From assembly GCF_003086295.3 (NCBI RefSeq), contig NC_092043.1, positions 51,178,598 to 51,242,597 on the forward strand: DNA of 64,000 nt, read 5' to 3'. The DNA comes from Arachis hypogaea. Its lineage: Eukaryota; Streptophyta; Magnoliopsida; Fabales; Fabaceae. This document shows, piece after piece, positions 23,891-34,519 of this stretch. The notes under the pieces were generated by a model that worked only from the letters and a program-made list of their open reading frames with translations, was not told the DNA's origin and made no database searches. Both the position numbers and the translations under genes were made by a program. The first letter of the stretch is position 1. The number at the start of each line of letters is the position of its first letter.

Positions 23891-23896
23891 TTTATA
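23891..23896 (-). promoter_or_regulatory. Candidate NAC TATA box
   Basis: Minus strand reads ATATAAAG here, about 275 bp before the start codon. The implied leader is CT/AC-rich with a run of CACACACA and CTTTCTTTC words, plausible for a plant 5' untranslated region. The assignment is a guess from position and sequence. Confidence 0.35.
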
Positions 23897-23958
23897 TCTA
23901 TTATCTTTTCATAATTTTACACACAACGTTTTTAGGCCTTTTTTTTTATTTTTTTAAA

Positions 23959-24262
23959 GAAAAAGTATAAGGAGATAATGAGAATATTAAACAATGTAAA
24001 CAATGGATATGTTGGATGTTCATTTCAACAGGTATGCAGATGATTATGTTAATTATTCTTAATTGAATGGTTATTTTTTTTATTCGATTTACTCCTGCAC
24101 AGTTAACAATAGTTGGATGTTCAATTCATTAGGTGTGCGGATAGTTATCCTAATGGTAAGATTTAGAAGGTAATTTGGGTTGGAGTGTTTTTTAACTTTA
24201 TTGGGTCAATTTTAGAACCTATTATTCACTTTGTTTAGAAAAATTATTCTCTACTTAATAAA
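23959..24262. mobile_element. Short TIR element upstream of the NAC gene
   Basis: The left end GAAAAAGTATAAGG and an imperfect inverted match near 24262 enclose 'GGATGTTCA' and 'GGATGGTTATT'-like words also present in the 8231-9224 element. It is probably a deletion derivative of that family. The right edge and TSD are not exact. Confidence 0.4.
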
Positions 24263-24311
24263 ACCATTTTTTTTAGTAATTATTGTAGGGTAAACTTTGA
24301 TATTCATTTTA

Positions 24312-24618
24312 GGGCAATTTACTTATATAAATAAAATGATAGAATCCTTTACCTAAATGTGCAAAACGGATTGTTGTTACGTGAATGTGCAAAATCCTAT
24401 TCTATGTAATCCGTGGCAACCCACCACGGTTTCTGAATTGTGCATAAACCGTGGCAGGCTGGGACGGTTTATGGAAAAACTTAGATGTTTGTAAACCGTG
24501 GGAGGTTCCAGCGGTTTATGAAGGGGGCGTGGAAGGCATAAACCGTGGTAGGTTACCACAGTTTATGAAGAAGGTGCACTAAATGTAAAACCCTGTAACC
24601 CACCGCGGTTTATGAAGA
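24312..24618 (+). repeat. Left TIR of the 24312-26205 MULE
   Basis: Inverted partner of 25899-26205, with a few substitutions. It includes AACCCACCACGGTTT and CCGTGGCAGGCTGGGACGG-type words. Confidence 0.85.
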
Positions 24619-24639
24619 CTGCAGCAAAATAAGTCATTT

Positions 24640-25880
24640 TTAGAAAAATAAAAAATTTAAAAACCTAAATTTTTTATTTTTATACTTTTAGAATATAAGA
24701 TTAAATATTTTTATTTAAATTAGAAAAATAAAATAAAGTCTAACAATATCCAATAAACAACAGATATGTAAATTTATTATTTTTTTAATTTTTAAACTAA
24801 AAAAAGTATTTTTTTTCTAATAGCAGAAAAATAAAAAATTACAAGAATATCTAAAGAATAAAAAATTGAAAAAAATTAATTTTTTTAAATTAATTTATTC
24901 TTAATTTGTAACCAATTACATAAAAAAAAGTCAACTGTCCGGGTATAGCATTATCCGATGAATAAAAAAATAAAAAAATATTTTTAAAAAATTTAAAAAT
25001 TTTAAAAACCTAAATTTCTTATTTTTATATTTTTAGATTGTAAGATTAAATTTTTTTTAATTAAAATTGAGAAATAAAATAAAGGCCAGCAATATCTTGT
25101 AAACAACAGATCTGTAAATTTATTAATTTTTAATTTTTAAACTAAAAAATAATTCTTTTTTCTAATTGTAGAAAAATAAAAAATTCTAAGAATATCAAAA
25201 AAATAAAAAATTGAATAATTTTATTTTTTTAAATTAATTTACTCTTTATTTGTAAATAAGTGCAGCAAAGAAAGTCAACTCTCCGGGTGTAGATAAAAAA
25301 AAATAAAAAAATATTTTTAGAAAAATTAAAAAATTTAAAAACCTAACTTTTTATTTTTATATTTTTAGATTATAAGATTAAATATTTTTATTTAAATTAA
25401 AAAAATAAAATAAAGTCCAGCAATATCTAGTAAATAACAAATCTGTAAATTTATTTTTTTTAAATTTTAAACTAAAAAAAATACTTTTTTTCTAATAGTC
25501 AAAAAATAAAAAATTCCAAAAAATATAAAAAATAAAAAATTGAAAAATTTTAATTTTTTTAATTAATTTATTCTTAATTTGTAAACAATTGTAGCAAAAA
25601 AATTCAACTGTCCGGGTGTAGCCTTATCCGATGAATAAAAAAATAAAAATATTTTTCTAATAGTCGAAAAATAAATGATTCCAAGAATATCTAAAAAATA
25701 AAAAATTGAAAAATTTTAAATTTTTTTAAATTAATTTATTCTTAATTTGTAAACAACTACAGCAAAAAAAGTCAACTGTCTGAGTATAGCATTATCCGAT
25801 AAATAAAAAAATAAAAAAAATATTTTTAAAAAAGTTAAAAATTTTAATTTTCTTAAATTAATTTATTCTTAGTTTAAATT
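24640..25880. repeat. AT-rich tandem repeats inside the MULE
   Basis: About three and a half diverged units of roughly 330 bp. The marker TCAACTGTCCGGGTATAGC and variants of it recur near 24930, 25275, 25604 and 25771. Each unit also contains AAAAACCTAAATTTTT-like and AATTTATTCTTAATTTGTAA words. Confidence 0.7.
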
Positions 25881-25898
25881 AATTTATTCTTAATTTAT

Positions 25899-26205
25899 TC
25901 TTCATAAACCGCTGTGGGTTACAGGATTTTACATTTAGTGCACCTTCTTCATAAACCGTGGTAACCTACCACGGTTTATGCCTTCCACGCCCTCTTCATA
26001 AACCGCTGGAACCTCCCACGGTTTACAAACATCTAAGTTTTCCCATAAACCGTCCCAACCTGCCACGGTTTATGCACAATTCAAAAACCGTGGTGGGTTG
26101 CCACGGATTACATATAATAGAGTTTTGCACATGCACTAACAACAATCCGTTTTGCATATTTGGGTAAAGAATTTTGTCATTTTATTTAAATAAGTAGAAT
26201 TGCCC
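25899..26205 (-). repeat. Right TIR of the 24312-26205 MULE
   Basis: Reverse-complement partner of 24312-24618, ending ...AATTGCCC immediately before the TSD copy. Confidence 0.85.
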
Positions 26206-26214
26206 TTCATTTTA

Positions 26215-27252
26215 TTTTATCATAATAAGTTCTAAATGTGAAGTATATATATAAAGACGAATTATTTTATGAGAAATTTTTGGGGTCAGCTATTTTTAGC
26301 TATTATTTGACTAGTACAATAATTAAATTGTATTGATTCATGTGTATAAATTTTGATAAATATAAGTATAAATTATATATTTTTTGTGTATTAAACCTTT
26401 TTAAATATTAGTATAAATTATTACTAACAAAATACTGACTAAAAATAATAATATTTACTGGTCATGTAACATTGTTTTTATTTTATCGTTCTTTTCTTAA
26501 TTTAATGAGAAGTAACATTTAATTTTAATAACCTTAATAATGTGTAAATAGTTAATCCATTACAAAATGAGATACAAATATATCTTTTAATTTCTTTAAT
26601 TTTGTGACTGTTTCTATATGTCATTGTTATTCAATTTTACCCTTATAAGATGTTATGGCTCAACACACCAGTCACCACCATATCATGCATATGATTATGA
26701 TAATCCAATGTGGATTACTTTGTAAAACTCACTATTTAATAATGAAAAAACATTAATAATTTCGTACACAATATATTACAGAGTCTCTTATTCTATTGTT
26801 TGGGATATTGATTCTTTCATATTATTATTGTGACACGAATTAATAAATAATAATCAAGCGAGACAACGATGTTGATTGGTGCCTCTGATCAACTCATCAT
26901 GGAATTCTTTTCTCAGTCATTACATGAAAATAAAATAGGGTCAGGTGGTGTAGTTAATAACTTAAATATCCATTTTTGTTAAAATAGATAAACACCAAAA
27001 TTAAAGAATCTTTCCCCTTGTTTCTCATTATTTTTTCCATTACGAGAAGATAAAAGAGCATTATTCGTGAGCCTATCAAAATTACCAATATGGCCTTCAA
27101 GGTTTATTGGGAACAAAACGACGAGAGAGAGAGAAAACAACTGGCCTTTTTATTTATAAAAGTTTCCGAAACAGACATGGCAAGGATATTTGGGGAATAT
27201 TAAAGTTGAAAATACTGAAAATGAATTAAAGTAATTATATTACTTGGCTGCT
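26215..27252. other. Intergenic DNA with a MITE-like repeat at about 26275-26485
   Basis: The segment 26275-26485 resembles 33565-33815 (shared words TGTATTGATTCATGTGT and AAAAATAATAATATTTACTG) and so is a dispersed repeat. The rest has no recognised feature. Confidence 0.5.
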
Positions 27253-27470
27253 TGTCACGGCCTTGGACACACTCCAACGCTACCGTGCCGGCACTCGGAC
27301 TTACTCAACCTCTTGAGCTAAGACCAAGTCAGCCTAACCCTCAATACTTAGCAAGAAAGCTAAGAACACAAGAGAACACAAGAGAAAGGAAGCTTTGATG
27401 GAAAGAACACTTTATTCCTCAAGTGTTGGTTATAGATGATTCACACACACCCACACTAACTCTTACCTCC

Positions 27471-27478
27471 TATTTATA
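27471..27478 (-). promoter_or_regulatory. TATA box of the solo LTR
   Basis: Minus strand GCTATAAATAGGAGG, a close match to the plant TATA consensus. It lies about 160-250 bp downstream of the TTCnnGAA arrays. Confidence 0.65.
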
Positions 27479-27637
27479 GCCATCCACCTCCTCAGTGGAT
27501 GGTTAGGATTAAATCTAATCAATGGTCTAGATTAATCATCTAGAACCTTCTTTATAAATATATATCCTACTACTACTTTCTAAATAATTCTAGATTGTTC
27601 CATACAACTCTTCATACTTTTATATCAATCCACACTC

Positions 27638-27725
27638 TTCTAGAATATTCCATGATCTTCTAGAGTCTTCTAGAACCTTCTAGAGTATTCTGAAGCCTTC
27701 TAGGATATTCTAGAACGTTCCGGAA
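27638..27725 (-). promoter_or_regulatory. Cluster of heat-shock-element-like motifs
   Basis: Three arrays of alternating TTC and GAA triplets with 2-bp spacing: TTCTAGAATATTC (27638-27650, three units), TTCTAGAACCTTCTAGAG (27668-27685, three perfect units plus GAG) and TTCTAGAACGTTCCGGAA (27708-27725, four perfect units). Trimers or longer of nGAAn are what heat-shock factors bind. Confidence 0.6.
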
Positions 27726-27804
27726 CCATCTAGAGTATTCTCAAACACTCTAGAAAACTATACAAACACTGTTAAATCTAACCTTCTAAAAATTTACCGT
27801 GACA

Positions 27805-29889
27805 TGCTGGTTGCAAGGAAAAATTTTTCCCCTGCCCTGATGTCGAGTTGAATTTGTGATGTATAAGTATAACCTTGATATTTGTTTAAAGGAAAAACTT
27901 TTGGTAAATTAAAAAAAAAGAAGTGTATATATAATAATAAATGAATAGCAAAATAGACAAGAAAAGCAGTGATTGGTGGTGTTTTTTTTCTTTCTTTCTC
28001 TCTTTTTTTTTTTTTTTTAGTGTTTGACCAGGTTGGTACATTATTATCATGTTGTGTAGTTTGCTTACTCTCATGTCCAACTCGTTATTTAAATCAATAA
28101 TCAATAATTAATATCAATATATATATAATTATATATACACACACAGAGAGACGCATTAATTTGTAGATTAATACTTAATTAAGAATAGCCAAAACAATTC
28201 ACATACTAACATTTGAAATTTTGAATATGCATTAATATAGTAATGCTATGTTTGGAAGTTTTATGTCATTAAATGGCTTCAAAGCTAAAAGAAAGGTTTA
28301 ATTGACTTTCATAAAATCTTGACATTCAAGAGTAAATTTAAATATTTGTTAATATATGAGATTATATTAAATTTTTAAATTTTAATAAATATAAATTAAT
28401 TTTAAAAAAATTTTTAAAATATTTTTTAAAACACTTTTCTTTTTTATTACAAATATATGTACATGATAATTTACTAAATATAAAATAAAGTGCATGCACT
28501 TCCCCAAAGAAACTTTATTAAACCAAATCTCAATATCATAACCAAAATCAAGATCTAAGACCTTAGCTTGTTGAAGCCATTCCTATACTACATATATAGA
28601 AATAATTTGATAGATACACTAATTATTAACTATTAACAGCTCTCATAATCAGATCTAAGACCTTTGTATTTTTTTTCTTTAATCAAAAGCTAACGAACTA
28701 ATTACATACCATAAATTTATGAGACCATCCAATGTAACTACTCAATTTTCAATAATACTTAAACAACATTTAATAGTATGAGAATCTATTTCAAAGGAGT
28801 AGACTTAAACAACATATAAGGTGTAAACTTAAAGAATCTATTTATGAGGCTAATTATAAGTTAAGAGATGTCAAAAAACACGTTCGTTACAGTTTAATAA
28901 GATCTACTAGATAGTAAGTCTTATAAATCTGAATCCTAGAAGCTTTCTTGAGCAACTTGATTTTTATAATCCTTTATTATGATCAAGACTTTCATGACAT
29001 AAGAATTTAAAAGTTTGAATTGTATGAAAATTTAAAACATATTTAATTTCATCTAATTATTTTCGTCCACAGATTTGTTAATTATCTTGAGTGGTACGGT
29101 GATCTCATGTTTGAAGTTAGGAATTTTGTCATTAAGAATACTTTATAACGTTAATTAGTGTTCAAATTAATAATGAAACTCAGCGAGAATGAATGGATTG
29201 CAAGAAACGCAATTGCATATTTGAGCAAGATAAATTCATTTCACAAATAACAATAATGGGAAAAGAAAAAGGGATTATTGGTATTCTTGAAAATTCTGAA
29301 TGGAAAGGAGATGCCAATAAGATTCTATATCTAAACCCTAAAAATAACGCAAGTTGAGAAAAAAGAAATTGGCAACTTGAATGTGTGCCTGCAAGAAAAT
29401 GTTTAAAACATTATATGATGTATAACAAGATTAAAGAAGAAAATAAGAAAATGGCGTGTATATGTACTTATGCTCCTCGTACATGCATGTCGGCTAACTA
29501 TACTATAGATCACGTGAATGTAGCTTCATCAACATCTCTACCAAACTATATTGTTAATTCTTAATGTTATTGCCTACGTAGTATATATGTGTTCATATGT
29601 TATTATATCTTTAATATTTAATTTCTTTAACGATTAAAATAATAATAGAGTATATGTGCTCATTTGTGGGGTGGTTATAATGGGAGAATCCGTTGCTGTT
29701 CATAAGCTAATTTCTGCGATGCATTTCTTGATTTTATCTGACACCTAATTAAGAAAAATTATTACTTCCTACTATACATTTTAACCAAGTAGTGAAAAAT
29801 AAAAAGTGCGTGTTCATAGATGAATTTTGCTTAGATCGTCCTCATAGTTTGTTATTAATCTTTGACATGGTTTTCTGATTTTCTCCAAC
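27805..29889. other. AT-rich intergenic DNA
   Basis: Includes a T-rich run at 27985-28018. No gene or RNA recognised. Confidence 0.5.
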
Positions 29890-31121
29890 CCATTGAACAA
29901 TTAGTTTTTCTAAAAGAACTAAAGGATCAAGAAAAAGAGAGAGCAAGATTCTTAGAGAAGAAGCTGTGGAAGACTTGAACTGAACATGTAAAATCATATC
30001 AGAACAAAATAAATGACTTGTAGTAGAAGTAATCTTGTATATTGGTGTAATAAAGAGAATACCTAGAATTGAAAACCTAGCTCTCTCTTTCACACAAAGG
30101 AAATAGATTTGAAGCCTTCTGATGGCCGCCACCGCTGCCTCAGCCTAGAATGCGGTGGCCCTCCTCCTCTTCTCTACTACTCTTCTTCCCTGTGAAACCT
30201 TTTTCCTTTTTTTTTTCTGTCTCTTTTTCTTTTTTCTTCCTCCCGAATCCTTTATATCTCTCTTCTCAGTGTCGCACTCTCACTCTCACCAGCCACATTC
30301 TCATCACTTCTCTCTTTTCTCTTTTTTCGTCGACTACAATCCTCCACTACCCTTCTCTTGCTATCACCTGCATTCTCTTCTTCCCTTCGCAACCCTTTCC
30401 TTTTGTTTCTCTCTGTTTATTCTGTTATTGTTTTGTTGCTTGTTCGTTTTGTTGTTTTTTGTTTTTAGAGATCTAGATCTGAGATCCAAATCTAGATTAA
30501 ATAACCCATTTGTGGTGTTTCTCTCCTCTTTTGCGGTGTATTGATTTCCTTTATGAGTTTGTTGGTGATGTTTTTGCAAATTCGAGATGAAGATACAACG
30601 AAGACTTTCATCTATGAAAATATTTACAGTTTCAGATATAATTTAGACCGATTCTAAGAAATAGAGAAGATAAGTTTTTGTGGTACAACACTTTCTGTGT
30701 AGATTTAGAAACAAAAGAGATTGTAACGAATCTCTGTTTCTTTTGTATATGATTCCTTGTAATTAAATTTTGTGCCTCCTCTCAGACAATAATTCAACAC
30801 AGAATTTATCTATTTTCTTGTTTAGTTTCAAATCTAATATTTCTTCTATAATATGTAAGTGTTATTTGGTTATTTTTTTAAATAAAAATTTTTTTCTGTC
30901 AAAAAAATAAAAAAACTTGTATATTGGTGTGAAATATTACTTACCTATACATGGGACTTTGCACTCCCTATATATATACACGATGCTAGTGACTACTAAA
31001 GATCAAGATTAATCAAGAAACACCATTGTAACTAACTTAGCCAGCTCAATCAACTAACTACTCAACACTAACTAGTTATTATCATAAATATTGTGTAATT
31101 TTATTTATAACCGTTTTAACA
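29890..31121 (-). repeat. Putative 3' LTR of an old copia element, split by a retroposon
   Basis: Read on the minus strand, a purine-rich tract (AAAGGAGAAGAG) is followed at 31121 by TGTTAAAACGG, then a TATATATATAGGGAG promoter-like word near 30970-30983. If the 30049-30930 insertion is removed, the remainder to about 29890 would be an LTR of about 350 bp for the degenerate copia element at 31122-34935. The far edge is not certain. Confidence 0.35.
30049..30915 (+). mobile_element. Poly(A) retroposon with 15-bp TSD (LINE-derived or processed copy)
   Basis: The 15-bp word CTTGTATATTGGTGT lies directly before (30034-30048) and after (30916-30930) this 867-bp segment, which ends in an A-rich tail (AAAAAAATAAAAAAA). 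A long TSD plus a 3' A-tail is the mark of LINE-type target-primed reverse transcription. The body has a leader, ATGGCCGCCACCGCTGCC (a short frame MAATAASA then stop, at 30122), a CT-rich stretch (30165-30420) and an AT-rich 3' part. No LINE ORF is present. It may be a non-autonomous LINE derivative or a processed pseudogene of a transcript I cannot name. Confidence 0.7.
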
Positions 31122-31134
31122 AATTCTACTCTTC

Positions 31135-31375
31135 TCCTTTAATAACCCCATCTTCAAATTGAGGTATGGATTTTGGAATACTCTCAGTTTGCGCTTATAT
31201 CTATCAAAAATATACTGAGACAAAAGTTTTGTCAAATAGTCTGTAATTTAATCAAGAGATGAAATATGTACAATATAAAAAGACTTCTTATTAACTAGAT
31301 CTCTTAGAAAATAAAAATTCAATTCCAATTGATAACAAGGAGACAAGCACTTTAATTATCCCAACAAATAGGTGG
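31135..31375 (-). pseudogene. Copia RNase H C-terminal fragment
   Basis: The minus-strand frame reads IELNFYFLRDLVNKKSFYIV, an in-frame stop, then TDYLTKLLSQYIFDRYKRK and LRVFQNPYLNLKM. This matches the end of copia polyproteins (the usual '...ADxLTKxLS...' motif, here TDYLTKLLS). Confidence 0.7.
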
Positions 31376-31596
31376 TGGCACGCACCCTTTTGTAAATTTG
31401 TAGTCCCTATAATAGTTATTGTAATGACATGATTTCTGTTTGCACTGCACACATGATTTTATATTCTATTTTTATGCTATTTTTACTCACTTTTGTTTAT
31501 TTGTCATTTTTTTAGGATATAATATTATTCTCTAAGAACACACGAAATTCAAATATTGATTCTTGATCTTCTAAGTCCTTTTTGCAATCTGTACAC

Positions 31597-31855
31597 TACA
31601 ACAAATCCGGCAGATAGCGGCGATTAGGTGTTAGAGCTGCTAGCAAGCCGACATTTAACGGCAGTTTTTTTCAAACCGCCGCTATATTGATGTCAGGTTT
31701 AGATTTAGCGCCAGTTTTTTTCAAACCGCTGCTATATTGCCGTCAGGTTTGCATTTCGTGGCATCTTTTCGAAAACTGCCGCGATATCTTCGCTGGTGGC
31801 TTCTTGTTAGGCATTTTGCGGCGGTTTAAACGAAACCGCCGCAAAATGCGTACTA
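31597..31855 (+). mobile_element. CACTA-type element end with subterminal repeats
   Basis: Begins CACTACAACAAATCCGGC and carries several AAACCGCCGCTATATTG-like words in both orientations (for example GCGGCGGTTTAAACGAAACCGCCGC near 31818-31842, itself a palindrome). Only one end is found, so it is a fragment. Confidence 0.55.
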
Positions 31856-32329
31856 CCACATATTTTATTGTTCTCTTTAGTAATAACCATCTAGGTATAA
31901 TCTAGGTAAGTAATGACTATTATCTGAAGCTACATATGTTTAAATCATTTTTACTTAAACTCGTAACACTTTTTCTACATTCTTTTTACGCTAAAAAAAT
32001 TCACAAGTTACTTGTAAACTATATATGTTAACTCATGTGAACAAATTTACCAATAAGAATTTCTTGATTACGTTATTGGCATTTAAAAATTGCATTCAAT
32101 CATGGATGTAAAAGAAGAAAATAAAATCGAACTCTGATATTTATGAAGTTAAAATAAAGTTCAAGAGAGCCAAAATCAACGTTACTCCTCGTTGAAGTTA
32201 TGCCTTACTAAACCTAAATCAAGAATAAACATGTACAACTGCGACCCAAATCATTAAACTAAGGAAATCAGCGTAACTGTTATAATAAAAGATCAAAATT
32301 TCTCTCCAACATCGTATTGACCTGGCGAA

Positions 32330-32565
32330 AAATACTCTGTTATGAATCTATGGGATTCACATTTTAGAGAATCTGATATTTCATCTCCATATCTACAAAG
32401 GAGAAAATCCTGAAGTCAGCAGCTTTAGTGAATATAATATCATGACATAACGTATCTTGCAAATATCTTAGAATTCTTTTGACATTTTCCCAATATAACG
32501 AAGGAGTGTTGGATTGTGAACAAATTATGACACACGATTCACTGCAAATGTTATATCGAGTTAGT
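32330..32565 (-). pseudogene. Copia pol fragment between RT and RNase H
   Basis: Minus-strand reading contains WENVKRILRYLQDTLCHDII then FTKAADFRIFSFVD, a conserved copia stretch after the RT fingers, with stops and a frameshift. Confidence 0.65.
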
Positions 32566-33254
32566 CATGGTTAAATATTGAAGTGTATTAAAGTAATGAT
32601 AAGTAGTTGAAAGTTAGTAGTTAGTAGATAAATATTTATGATGTTAGTTGGTAGTATCTTTATATATAGTTTAATTTTTGTATCAAACAACAACAACATA
32701 TACAATATCAATTCATCTATTCTCTTTTCTAAGATTTAACATGATATTAGAGTCATGGTATATTTCTTGAAAAGGATAGGATATTGTTTTTCCAGTGAGA
32801 AATCACTTTGTAGGTGTTTTTCCATCAAACCCATATTTACTCCATTAAAACAGCAACTGCTCCCTCTTCTCAAACATCACCTTCATCATTGAGCTTCACC
32901 AAATACCCGAACAACCATTCTTTGTTCTCTCCACCAACAGCACCCTTTGTTGACCACCCCTCCTTTTTCTTCTTCTTCCTCTGACCGAACAAAAACTACG
33001 AAACCATATGTCTCTCCCTAGTTCCCTGTTCACCACCGGCAAACCCAACGTCGTCGTGTCTACCTTCTCTCCATTTCTTCTTCTTCTCGTCACAATCTCT
33101 CTAGCTTGCCTCCATCTGCCATCAAACGCGCCTCCACACGCCGATCAAAGTCCCGCGCCATCCATTTAAAATGCCAGATCCATGACTTAGATCATGTCCT
33201 ATCTCAAACCTGCAAACCACTATTGGGCGCGTCCTTACACGCGTCTTCCTATGC

Positions 33255-33440
33255 GCCATTGCATTGCACATGTCTTCTTCTGCGTCATCGCGCCACATGC
33301 ATCTTCGTTTCTCTTCTGCGTCACCACGTCGCACGCTTCCTTCCTCCTTTGTGTCACCGTGCCGCACGCTCCTCCTCTGCGTCACCGCGCCACACGCGTC
33401 TTCCTTCCTCCTCTGCGTCACCGCGTTGTCCGCGTCTTCC
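33255..33440. repeat. GC-rich minisatellite
   Basis: About four or five imperfect units built on CTCTGCGTCACCGCGCCACACG. The open frames across it on both strands (105-145 codons) are by-products of the repeat and are not called as genes. Confidence 0.65.
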
Positions 33441-33979
33441 TCTGCTTTTTGAACCGCCTTCTCTTTTTCAGTTTTTCACTCTTCCAATTCTATCTTATTA
33501 TGTTGTTTGTCATTCAAATTCAAGTTCTGACGCTTGAGTTTGAGAGGCATATTAGAGAAACTCTTGGGGATCAGCAACTTTTAGTACTTTTGGCTATCAT
33601 TTGGCTAGCACAAACACTAAATTGTCTTTAACAAATAAATTTTATTAAATTCATATGTGCAAATTCTAAAAAATCTAGGTCCAAACTGTATTGATTCATG
33701 TGTGTAAAACTCTTGGTAAATATAGGTCTAAATTATATGTTTCTTGTGTCTAAAAGTCTATAAATATGGTGTAGATTATTGCTGGCCAAAAATAATAATA
33801 TTTACTGACTGTGTAGTACTGCTCGACATATTAAAATAATGATGATAAGTAATTAAAAGTTAATAATTAATAGATAAATATTTTATGAGATTAGTTGGTA
33901 ATATCGATCTATATATATAATTATTTAACTTTTGTATCAAATAACAACAACATATACAATATCAATTTCTATGTTCTCT

Positions 33980-34464
33980 ATTAGAAATAAGAGATTAAAC
34001 TGGAGAAAGGATTTGTGTATTATTGAGTGTATTCAAGTTGTCTGGAATTATATAATATAAAAAGGTATTTATAGGTACTAAGAAAATCGTAATAATAAAG
34101 ACGTAATCTCCTATAATAAATATTCAAATATACTAAATAATACTAATTGATCTTAATTAATTCTAATTATATTCTAACATCTCCCCTCAAACTCAAGTGA
34201 CAACTTGAGTTTGAAACATATTTAAAACAACGAAATAAAAAATGCATAAACTAATAGAACGGATGCAGACGAAACTGCTGGAAGAAAGCGCAGACGAAAC
34301 TGCCACTGTCGGAAGGAAGTGCAGATGGAACTGCCGCGGATGCAGACGGAACTGTCAGAAAAAAGCATAGATAAAACTGCCACTGTCTGAAAGAATCGCA
34401 GATGGAACTGCTGCTGTTTAAAAGAAGCACATACGGAACTGCCGCTGTCTGAAAGACGCGCATA
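33980..34464 (-). mobile_element. Insertion with copia-like LTR end inside the TRIM-like LTR
   Basis: TTCTCT is duplicated at both edges (33974-33979 and 34465-34470), and removing the segment restores the LTR seen at 32584-32741. Its left 201 bp (33979-34179) look like an LTR read on the minus strand (TGTTAGAATATAATT..., a TATAAATACC promoter word near 34065, end ...TTATTTCTAA) preceded by a polypurine tract AGTTTGAGGGGAGA (34180-34193). The remaining 34194-34460 is a minisatellite of about 30-40-bp units with GGAACTGCC(A/G)CTGTCTGAAA. No second LTR is found. Confidence 0.5.
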
Positions 34465-34519
34465 TTCTCTTCTCTAAGATTTAACAAAGAGCGCCTACAA
34501 TGGATCTGGAATCGTTGGT

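Larger units (their letters stand above)
24312..26205. mobile_element. Non-autonomous MULE with perfect 9-bp TSD and tandem core
   Basis: A perfect 9-bp TSD, TTCATTTTA, lies at 24303-24311 and 26206-26214. Inverted repeats of about 307 bp (24312-24618 and 25899-26205) begin GGGCAATT and contain several AAACCGTGG...CGGTTTATG subterminal words. The arms are so alike that both can be read as nearly the same 60-residue peptide on opposite strands; that is not a gene. The core is an AT-rich tandem repeat. The terminus GGGCAATTTACT is the same as that of the PMD element at 2709-5978. Confidence 0.88.
27253..27804 (-). repeat. Solo LTR with heat-shock-element-like arrays
   Basis: The ends are TGTCACGG and CCGTGACA, an 8-bp inverted pair with TG/CA termini. 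The 4-bp direct repeat TGCT flanks it (27249-27252 and 27805-27808). Read on the minus strand it has the order expected for an LTR: an upstream block with TTCnnGAA arrays (27638-27725), then a TATA box TATAAATA (27471-27478), then an AATAAA signal (27411-27416). No internal retroelement sequence adjoins it, so it is a solo LTR, probably copia-like. Confidence 0.7.
32584..34486 (+). mobile_element. Non-autonomous LTR element (TRIM/LARD-like)
   Basis: Direct repeats at 32584-32741 (158 bp) and 33826-34486 (same sequence interrupted by an insertion at 33980-34464). They share TAGATAAATATTT, TTTTTGTATCAAA(C/T)AACAACAACATATACAAT-type words and end AAGATTTAACA. Directly after the first repeat, TGATATTAGAGTC (32742-32754) resembles the tRNA-iMet primer site TGGTATCAGAGC. 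The interior has no retroelement gene, only a GC-richer minisatellite (33255-33440). It separates two halves of the copia pol at 31122-34935. Confidence 0.55.

Noticed and set aside
24930..25800. Regularly repeated word considered as a CRISPR-like array
   Set aside because: Plant nuclear DNA, a period of about 330 bp with diverged units inside a transposon; ordinary tandem repeat.
24377..26167. Two nearly identical 60-residue peptides on opposite strands
   Set aside because: They are the two arms of the MULE terminal inverted repeat, not a duplicated gene.
26275..26485. Possible short non-coding RNA because of similarity to 33565-33815
   Set aside because: The similarity is better explained by a dispersed MITE-like repeat; no Pol III boxes or conserved fold visible.
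29890..29975. Plus-strand Glu/Lys-rich frame (FLKELKDQEKERARFLEKK) that looks like a gene's last exon
   Set aside because: On the opposite strand the same bases fit the CT-rich end of a copia LTR next to the pol remnants, and no other exon is found.
30150..30544. 108- and 129-codon frames rich in Phe, Ser and Leu
   Set aside because: They lie in the CT-rich leader of the poly(A) retroposon, are low-complexity and have no membrane-protein family signature.
33106..33631. Overlapping frames of 99-145 codons on both strands
   Set aside because: They arise from a GC-rich minisatellite inside a non-autonomous LTR element and show no domain.
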